NCBI GenBank assembly: GCA_016860845.1
Contig: BOKF01000048.1
Location: 1 to 63,116 of the forward strand
Direction of reading: 5' to 3'
Length of the DNA stretch: 63,116 nucleotides
From: Chloroflexota bacterium
GTDB lineage: Bacteria > Chloroflexota > Anaerolineae > 4572-78 > J111
Positions within the stretch are counted from its first letter, which is position 1, and each line of letters starts with the position of its first letter. This document shows positions 57,636 through 63,116 of this stretch, piece after piece. The notes below the pieces were generated by a model. That model was not told the DNA's origin. It did not search any database and worked only from the letters and a program-made list of their open reading frames with translations. The position numbers and the translations under genes are program-made.

Positions 57636-60197
57636 TCATTTCCCCGGCCCCACACTGACCCGATCCAAACTAACCGAAAAAGCCCCCTCTCCACAGCGGA
57701 TAAGCTGGAACTGCACTGTCGCCGCCTGGCCGGCCCAGGCAGACAGGTCGTGGGCGGCAAAGGTCCAGGCCGAAGCCGGTTCCAGCTCGCCGGGAGCCGC
57801 CAGGTAGTAGGCTTGTCCCTCAATCAACAGGGCGACCTCTAGCGAGGCAGCGTCGGGCGAAGCCTGAGGCGGGGAGGTTTTATACAAGAAAGATAAAAAG
57901 GGGACCGGCTCCGCGGGAATCGTGACCGGCTGGCGCAGCGCCCAGAGCTGGCCGGGCCGACCATCCGGGCAGGAGGCCGGCTCTCCGGTCCCATCGCCCA
58001 GGCGAGCGGTGGCCTGGCCGTCGAAGGCGTCAATGGATAGGTTGACCTGACCCGCCCACTCCCACACGTTCCAGACCTGATCGCCCTCAAAATCGCCGCT
58101 GGTAACAGTGTTCGTTGGCGGAGCGAGGGTCATGGTGATGCTCCTCGGGGCCTCGGTCATCTCCAGCCGCTGGGGGGCGGGCCAGCTTCCGTAGCCGGGG
58201 GCGCTGGCCTGGAGTTCGTAGTCGCCGGGGAGTAAAGGCAGAGGCAGCCACTTCCCCTCTTGATTGGCGGCGAGATTTTCCTGAGTATTCGGCCCGGTCA
58301 CGGCGATAGTGGCACTGGCGACCGGCCTGCCGTCAGGACCCAGCACTACGCCGGCCAGGGTTGGGCCGGAGACAATGAGCGTGGTGGCCTGGGGCTGAAC
58401 GGGCCGCGGCGCTTCGTTGCTGGCCCGGTCACGGGCGCGAACGGCAAAGCTGTAGCGCCGACCTACCCGGCCACTGTACCTGGCTTCGCTTAAAAGGGTG
58501 TCGGCCAGCCACAGCGTGAGCGGTCCATCGTCTTCGCTGGCGTAAACATCATAGCCGGCAATGCCGGAGCCAGGGTCTTCCCCGTGCCATTGAACCAGGA
58601 AGGTCGGCGGGCTGGCAGGAGGGAGGGGCTGGATTTCGGTCCGAGGCGGCTGGGTATCCCGTTCCACCAGGATAAATGGCTGACCCCCTATTTGATAGGT
58701 CGTGTCGCCGGGCTGCGCGCCGTTGCGATTAGTTGCTGCGGGCAGGGTCAGCGTATAGAGGCCGTTGGTCGGGGTCAGGGTCAAAGTGCGGCTGAGGCCG
58801 GTCGTGCCGGACAGGGTTTCGGTCGGTTCGACCCAGTAGAGGTGGGCGGTCTGGCCGGTGGCGCTCACCGCAGCCGTAGCGGTCAAGCCCTGCGAAGCCC
58901 ACAGCACCAGCAGGCGTGACTTGTCGCCGGGACGGTAAAAGGCGAGGCGATCCTGTTCGTACTGCTTGTCCCGCCACAGGGGAGTCACCTCCCGGAACTG
59001 GGCCGCCGCCAGTTGGTAAGCGGCATAGGCGGGACGAGGCTTGCCCTCGGCGGGATTGCAGACGTGGGGGCTAAAATTCTGGCGCAGACCGTAGGCGCTC
59101 GACGGGCCGTCGCCGCAGTCGTCGTGCAGTTGGAAGTGGTAGTAGCGCTCCACGCCGTTGTAAAAGGCCAGGGCCGAGTTCTGGATAACGTAAGCCGCCT
59201 GCTCCGCCATCGTCCCGCGCAGGGGCGTATCCGGGGCAACCTGATGGGCTGTGGCCGGGTAATCATCCCAAAGCGACACACCGCTCTCGGTAATCCAGAT
59301 GGGCGTCTCCCCCAGCCCGAAGCGATCCAGGGTAGCGCGGGCCTGTTGAATGAGCTGCTCGCTGCGGTAGACATTCTGGTAGTGGTGAAAGGAAAAAACG
59401 TCGAAATAAGCGCGGCTGGGGTCGCCGCCGGCCTGGCGCAGCAGGGTGGGGAACCAGACGCGCTGCTCATAAAAAGCCAGGCCGCCCAGCATCACCGTCG
59501 CCTGGGGATCGGCGGTTTTGATGCTTTTGTAGGCCACCTCCAGCAGACGGTAATATTCTTCTGCCGTGCCGTTCCAAAAGAGGTAATAATCCGGCTCGTT
59601 CCAGACCTCCCAATAACGCACCCCTATCTGGCGGGACCAGCCCTGCTGCCGGGCCAGGAGACCCTGCGGACGGTAACGTTCCACCGTTGTAAAGACAAAG
59701 CTGGCCCAGGCGTTGGCCGGGTTGATGCTTTTGCCAAGGCCGGGGATGTCGCTGCCGTCGGCAAAGATAGGTTCGCCCAGACTGTCGGGCGGTGAAGTCG
59801 CGCCATCAGCGCTATCCTGACTATGTTGGAGCGGGGTGCCCAGCAGGATGACGACCGGGGTGATGCCGTGAGCCAGGTCCTGGGCCACCAGGGAGTCGTA
59901 GTCGTGACTGCTCTCGCCGTGAGGGCCGACATAGCCGCCCTCGTCTACCCAATGCCAGTAAAGCGGCCAGCGGTCCCAGGCCGCGCCGGCAGCCAGCGCG
60001 CCGTCGTAGCGCGCCTCACTGGCCAGGTGGTCGGGGGTGCTGATAAAACAAAGGCCGAAGCGGTCATTGCCCTGGGCAACCTCCTGGATGCCCGGCCCGG
60101 CGAAATACCAGAGCATCACCAGGGACGCAACCAGGTCGGCCAGGAGCAGGAGCGCGACGACGATTAGCCAGCCACGAAGGCCTTTAGCGCGGCTCAA
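57636..60197 (-). CDS. Membrane-anchored glycoside hydrolase-like protein with carboxypeptidase-regulatory-like domain
   Basis: An 853-residue protein. A single N-terminal membrane helix (about 10-32) anchors it outside the cell. A TIM-barrel glycosidase-like domain of the GH39/clan A kind follows: acid/base Glu201 in WEVWNEPDYY and nucleophile Glu304 in IWITESGVSLWD. From about 570 come a fibronectin-like segment, a carboxypeptidase-regulatory-like domain (about 640-715, GVVLGPDGRPVASATIAV) and a C-terminal jelly-roll-type carbohydrate-binding-like region. It probably processes extracellular polysaccharide. Family assignment is by motif only. Confidence 0.78.
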   Translation of the reverse strand: MSRAKGLRGWLIVVALLLLADLVASLVMLWYFAGPGIQEVAQGNDRFGLCFISTPDHLASEARYDGALAAGAAWDRWPLYWHWVDEGGYVGPHGESSHDYDSLVAQDLAHGITPVVILLGTPLQHSQDSADGATSPPDSLGEPIFADGSDIPGLGKSINPANAWASFVFTTVERYRPQGLLARQQGWSRQIGVRYWEVWNEPDYYLFWNGTAEEYYRLLEVAYKSIKTADPQATVMLGGLAFYEQRVWFPTLLRQAGGDPSRAYFDVFSFHHYQNVYRSEQLIQQARATLDRFGLGETPIWITESGVSLWDDYPATAHQVAPDTPLRGTMAEQAAYVIQNSALAFYNGVERYYHFQLHDDCGDGPSSAYGLRQNFSPHVCNPAEGKPRPAYAAYQLAAAQFREVTPLWRDKQYEQDRLAFYRPGDKSRLLVLWASQGLTATAAVSATGQTAHLYWVEPTETLSGTTGLSRTLTLTPTNGLYTLTLPAATNRNGAQPGDTTYQIGGQPFILVERDTQPPRTEIQPLPPASPPTFLVQWHGEDPGSGIAGYDVYASEDDGPLTLWLADTLLSEARYSGRVGRRYSFAVRARDRASNEAPRPVQPQATTLIVSGPTLAGVVLGPDGRPVASATIAVTGPNTQENLAANQEGKWLPLPLLPGDYELQASAPGYGSWPAPQRLEMTEAPRSITMTLAPPTNTVTSGDFEGDQVWNVWEWAGQVNLSIDAFDGQATARLGDGTGEPASCPDGRPGQLWALRQPVTIPAEPVPFLSFLYKTSPPQASPDAASLEVALLIEGQAYYLAAPGELEPASAWTFAAHDLSAWAGQAATVQFQLIRCGEGAFSVSLDRVSVGPGK

Positions 60198-60213
60198 AAG
60201 GGATTCCTTCTAA

Positions 60214-60256
60214 AATAGCCCTCACCCCCAACCCCTCTCCCAAAGGGCGAGGGGAG
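60214..60256. repeat. Word-repeat hairpin (CCCTCACCCCCAACCCCTCTCCC / GGGCGAGGGGAG family)
   Basis: The C-rich arm faces AAAGGGCGAGGGGAGC. It lies between the two glycosidase genes and belongs to the CCCTCCCC family of 6028 and 39316. Confidence 0.7.
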
Positions 60257-60302
60257 CAAGTCAAGAATCGCTGCCGTCCAATCAGAATGAGGCAGGCCAT
60301 GC

Positions 60303-61751
60303 TCAAGGCAAGGGGAGAGCTTCTAATGCCGGTTTGGGGGTCAAATCGGTGTGCCACAGGCCAAAAAAGTGCTCTTCGTTGGGGGGCTGGCCGGCGGCAG
60401 GGACAAAGTCGAAGGCCGTCCAGATAACCCAGCCGGACAGCTTTTGCGCCTCGGCGACTCGAATCACGTGCTCCAGCGTATCGGCCTGCTTCTGTTCAGC
60501 CTGGGAGGCGGCGGGGTCGTCGGCCCAGCTATGATAGCCAACTTCTTCCAGGAGCAACGGTTTGTCGGTAGCCTGCCGGTACTGGTTGATCCGTTTTTGC
60601 AGTTCATTGGCCTCGGTCCAATGGTGGAAAGAGAGAAAATCAACATACGGCTCGGTCGGCAGGGGGTCGCCCCACCAGCCGGCGGTGATGAGGTGGTGCG
60701 GGTCATTCTCGCGGACAATCGGGCTGATATGGGCCAGCCAATCCATGACTTCTTGCTGAGTAAAGCGGGCGTCCTCGGCGGACTGAGCGCCGTGGTTGAT
60801 GTCACCCTCATTGCGCACGTCCCAGGCCAGCAGGCTCGGCCTGTTGCGATAGCGGCGCACGATATAGACAGTTTGGTTGTCATAATGGGCAAAGTTGGTG
60901 TAGAGCGGGCGGAAGGTCAGGTCGGGCAGATCGTTGAGGGTCACGATGAGCTTGAGATCGCGTCCCTCGGCCAGGGCAAACAGGGTATCAAGGGTGGCGA
61001 AGGCAGCTTCATTGGGAATAGCATCTTCGGGCTGGCAGGTAAAGAGTGGTTCGTTCCACAGAAAGACGCGCAGGGTGTTGAACCCGGCCCCTTTGATCAG
61101 GTCCAACTCCTCGGCCATGTCCGTGGGGTTAGCCTCGCTGATGAAACGCTGCCAGGGGGCGCGGCGGGGGTAATAGTTGACCCCCTTCACCTGGAAGGGC
61201 TGGCCGTTGAGCTGCAACTGGTCGCCCTTGACGGTGACAAATTGCGAAGGGTCAGGCGCTTCCGCCGGGGCTGGGTCAGGACGGGGGGCGGAGGTGGACA
61301 GGCAGGCGGGCGGAGTTGGTTTGGGTAACGCCTTCAGGCGAAAGAGGGCATCGAGCGCTTCTTTGCGCTGGGGGTCAATGGCCAGGGCAGCCCGGTATTG
61401 GGTGATAGCGGTTTCAAGTTCCCCCTTTTCTTCCAGACCCACCCCATAAATGTAATGCGCGGCGTATTTTTTGCTCAGGAGGGGTTCTTCGCCGCAGGAT
61501 TGATCGGCGGCGATAAGCTGGGTCAGGGCTTCCAGGACTGCCGGCCAATTGTTGCCCCAGTTGGCGTCGAGGTCGGCGCAGGTAGCGGTGGCCGGAGTGG
61601 GCGTGGCCGGAGCGGCAGTAGCAGTTGGAACGGCGGCGACAGTGTCCGGGGTGGCGGTGGGCGGGGTTGTGGTCGGCGGGGTGGTCTGGCAGGCAGCCAG
61701 CGTGTAAAGAAACAAAACAATAACGATAATGCTTTTGTTGATAGACATCAT
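60303..61751 (-). CDS. Lipoprotein with TPR-like segment and GH5-like cellulase domain
   Basis: A 482-residue exported lipoprotein. The signal ends in LAAC (Cys21), then a Thr/Pro-rich linker (about 22-45), a TPR-like helical region (about 70-120, GLEEKGELETAITQYRAALAIDP) and a clan A TIM barrel. The barrel starts KGVNYYPRRAPW, with the acid/base Glu in WDVRNEGD and the nucleophile Glu in LLLEEVGYHS. It would cut beta-linked glycans at the cell surface. ATG 61751 is preferred over 61760 because AGGA lies 8 bases upstream. Probably co-transcribed with the glycosidase after it. Confidence 0.8.
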   Translation of the reverse strand: MMSINKSIIVIVLFLYTLAACQTTPPTTTPPTATPDTVAAVPTATAAPATPTPATATCADLDANWGNNWPAVLEALTQLIAADQSCGEEPLLSKKYAAHYIYGVGLEEKGELETAITQYRAALAIDPQRKEALDALFRLKALPKPTPPACLSTSAPRPDPAPAEAPDPSQFVTVKGDQLQLNGQPFQVKGVNYYPRRAPWQRFISEANPTDMAEELDLIKGAGFNTLRVFLWNEPLFTCQPEDAIPNEAAFATLDTLFALAEGRDLKLIVTLNDLPDLTFRPLYTNFAHYDNQTVYIVRRYRNRPSLLAWDVRNEGDINHGAQSAEDARFTQQEVMDWLAHISPIVRENDPHHLITAGWWGDPLPTEPYVDFLSFHHWTEANELQKRINQYRQATDKPLLLEEVGYHSWADDPAASQAEQKQADTLEHVIRVAEAQKLSGWVIWTAFDFVPAAGQPPNEEHFFGLWHTDLTPKPALEALPLP

Positions 61752-61812
61752 TCGACTCATCCTATTCAGGATGAGGCAAAAGTCAAATTTGGCCGGTCAA
61801 CTCCTCGTATCA

Positions 61813-61842
61813 CGGAGTGCAAAAGTACACTTTTGCACTCCG
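61813..61842. repeat. Perfect 14-bp hairpin
   Basis: CGGAGTGCAAAAGT, loop AC, ACTTTTGCACTCCG. It lies between the SDR stop and the lipoprotein start on the - strand. A TTTTT run follows on the + side only, so it is not a standard terminator for the - strand genes. Confidence 0.75.
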
Positions 61843-61867
61843 ATAGTTTTTGTGGGACCAGTTTCCT

Positions 61868-62776
61868 TTAACCTTGATTCACTACGTGCTCCGCGTAATA
61901 GTTGCCCCAATGCGGCTGCCGGCCGTCTATGTCGCTAAAGCCGTATTCGACTGCTAAATTCCATGAGCTGAGCACCTGGCCGGATTTACTGGCGACATTG
62001 GGATCCGCTGCCAGGGCGGCCACGGCTCGACCGACGTAAAACGGCGTTTCCGAAGCAATGAAATGCGGGTCTTTTTTGGCCCCTTCCGGCCAATTCGCCT
62101 CGGTCACGCCAAAGTGTTCCAACATCGCTTCCGAACGCAGAAAACCGGGCGTCACGGCCAATGCGGTGATGTTGTGGGGACGCAGCTCCTCGGCCATGGC
62201 GTAGGCCAGCCGGATGACCGACAGCTTGGCCAGGTCGTAAAAGAGATTGCCGCGATAGCTGAAATTATCGCCGTCGGTAATCTCGACGATCAGGCCTTGC
62301 TGCCGTTCGATCATGAGCGGCGCGCCGTAGCGGCTGGTAATCACATGGGTGTAGACGCCCCGCTGCTGCATCAACAGCCCTTTCTCGATGGAAAGTTCCC
62401 AGAAAGGTTTGCCCCATTCGCTCAGCTCATCGCCGCCCCAGATGTCGTTGACCAAAATATCAAGCCGGCCCTGCTCCGCTCGTACCTGTTCGAACAGCGC
62501 CTTGACCTGTGCTTCATCGGTATGGTCAACTTGGACCGGAAGCCCAACCCCGCCTCGCGCTGTGACCATCTCAGCGGTTTCTTCGATGGTTTCCGGGCGG
62601 CCTTCCAACCCAAAGGGAGAGTTAGCCCCATCCTGGCGAGCCGCCAAGCTGGCCCGCGTACTGCGGCCGGTGCAGTAAACTGTCGCCCCGGCTTCGCCGA
62701 GCATACAAGCAATCCCCCGGCCTGCCCCGCGCGTCGCCCCGGCGACGACGGCGACTTTGCCCTGTAAAGGTTTCAT
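61868..62776 (-). CDS. SDR-family oxidoreductase
   Basis: A 302-residue short-chain dehydrogenase, longer than the classical 250: GATRGAGRGIA cofactor motif, VYCTGRSTRAS, LVNDIWGGDE in place of NNAG, and catalytic Tyr/Lys in FYDLAKLSVI. The NDIWGG motif marks a distinct subgroup of SDRs. The ATG has GGAGG 8 bases upstream. Substrate unknown; alone on its transcript start. Confidence 0.82.
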   Translation of the reverse strand: MKPLQGKVAVVAGATRGAGRGIACMLGEAGATVYCTGRSTRASLAARQDGANSPFGLEGRPETIEETAEMVTARGGVGLPVQVDHTDEAQVKALFEQVRAEQGRLDILVNDIWGGDELSEWGKPFWELSIEKGLLMQQRGVYTHVITSRYGAPLMIERQQGLIVEITDGDNFSYRGNLFYDLAKLSVIRLAYAMAEELRPHNITALAVTPGFLRSEAMLEHFGVTEANWPEGAKKDPHFIASETPFYVGRAVAALAADPNVASKSGQVLSSWNLAVEYGFSDIDGRQPHWGNYYAEHVVNQG

Positions 62777-62844
62777 GGAATACCTCCATTTTGTGTATTT
62801 TAATTCAACTTACGAAGTATAAGCCATCCTTCTTGACATCTTTT

Positions 62845-62860
62845 GTCATATTTGTATGAC
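62845..62860. promoter_or_regulatory. Operator-like inverted repeat GTCATATTTGTATGAC
   Basis: Six-base arms with a 4-base centre, about 70 bases upstream of the SDR start. On the - strand a TATACT box lies between it and the gene. Possible regulator site; no regulator gene is adjacent. Confidence 0.4.
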
Positions 62861-62953
62861 CTTACGCTCCGGTTTTGATGAGTAAAAGTGTGAACCACGA
62901 AAGCTTTAATGTAGCGAAAGCCGCAAAGCTCCTAGTCGAAAAGATTGTCAGGG

Positions 62954-63116
62954 TTAGTATTACAGCGCAATGTTGCTAACAAAATAACTAAAAAGACAAA
63001 GGCATGGTATGTTTCTCCAACCACGAGCCAAGTGGGAAGGAGAAAATACCATGCCTAACGAAATTATAACCAAGATACAGTTTATTGAGACATGTCCTGC
63101 GCCGGCGTGTAACTTG
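62954..63116 (+). mobile_element. IS701-like insertion sequence, left end (partial)
   Basis: It starts with TTAG and the left terminal repeat TATTACAGCGCAATGTTG (62958-62975), the reverse complement of the right terminal repeat at 338-355. An untranslated stretch follows with a hairpin (GGCATGGTATGTTTCTCC / GGAGAAAATACCATGCC, 63001-63056), then a transposase start. Same element and same orientation as the copy at the left edge. Confidence 0.72.
63051..63116 (+). CDS. Transposase N-terminus (partial)
   Basis: The first 22 codons of a gene cut by the window edge: MPNEIITKIQFIETCPAPAC and two more residues. GGAAGGAG lies 7 bases before the ATG. Position just inside the left terminal repeat makes it the start of the IS701-like transposase whose end is at 3-353. 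The start codon lies in the right arm of a hairpin, which could limit translation. Confidence 0.6.
   Translation, partial: MPNEIITKIQFIETCPAPACNL

Noticed and set aside
60351..61328. 325-residue open frame on the + strand
   Set aside because: Antisense to the GH5-like gene, with low-complexity Gly/Val-rich translation and no family motifs.

Overview
The window is 63 kb of roughly 55-60 % GC bacterial DNA. No rRNA or tRNA is visible, so the host can only be guessed. The set of F420-type luciferase-like oxidoreductases, stand-alone B12-binding and large mutase proteins, LysM/substrate-binding fusions and very many intergenic hairpins is most like an Anaerolineae-type Chloroflexota. That is inference from gene content, not a placement. 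Both edges lie inside copies of one IS701-like insertion sequence: the transposase 3' end and right terminal repeat at 1-359, and the left terminal repeat and transposase start at 62954-63116. The window may therefore be a contig broken at a repeat, or an IS-flanked block.

Region 1 (449-34829, all + strand) is a long catabolic locus. It holds an FMN-dependent hydroxyacid-dehydrogenase-like protein and an SDR; a 2-oxoacid dehydrogenase complex (E1 alpha, E1 beta, E2); the methylmalonyl-CoA mutase large subunit; two thiolases; a class III CoA-transferase; an AtuA-like protein split into two genes around an enoyl-CoA hydratase and a MaoC hydratase; and a three-gene biotin-dependent acyl-CoA carboxylase. 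It continues with a proline-racemase-like protein, an ornithine cyclodeaminase family protein, small oxidoreductases, an MFS transporter, an M24 peptidase and two tandem LLM oxidoreductases. The B12 subunit of the mutase and its MeaB chaperone come next, then an aldolase, an SDR and an amidohydrolase. The logic fits breakdown of a branched or amino-acid/terpenoid-like acid through acyl-CoA carboxylation and thiolysis to acetyl-CoA and propionyl-/methylmalonyl-CoA, and on to succinyl-CoA. Two genes here are read through an in-frame UGA placed exactly at a redox cysteine: an AhpD-like CxxU protein (27303-27710) and a glutaredoxin-like UxxC protein (34575-34829). Both have a bSECIS-like hairpin just downstream and are very probably selenoproteins.

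Region 2 (34968-44174, + strand) is uptake: a LysM-tagged dipeptide-type binding protein with two permeases, BioY for biotin, an acyl-CoA dehydrogenase, a cupin, and a Tat-exported amino-acid binding protein with two permeases. Neither ABC system has its ATPase here.

Region 3 (44280-54086, - strand) is a glycyl radical enzyme locus: the enzyme, its activase, a ROK kinase/regulator, an RmlD-like reductase, a ribulose-phosphate-epimerase-like protein, a zinc alcohol dehydrogenase and a SorC regulator behind a clear promoter with two operator half-sites. An AT-rich lipoprotein/PIN toxin/antitoxin block interrupts it.

Region 4 (54270-62776) is mixed: a GrpB-AlkD fusion, a pentapeptide-repeat protein with a TIR-like C-terminus, two extracytoplasmic glycosidase-like proteins and an SDR.

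Across the whole window almost every gap longer than about 50 bp between co-directional genes holds a large word-repeat hairpin. At least fifteen unrelated sequence families occur, several of them twice or more. This is the most striking structural feature that the genes do not explain.
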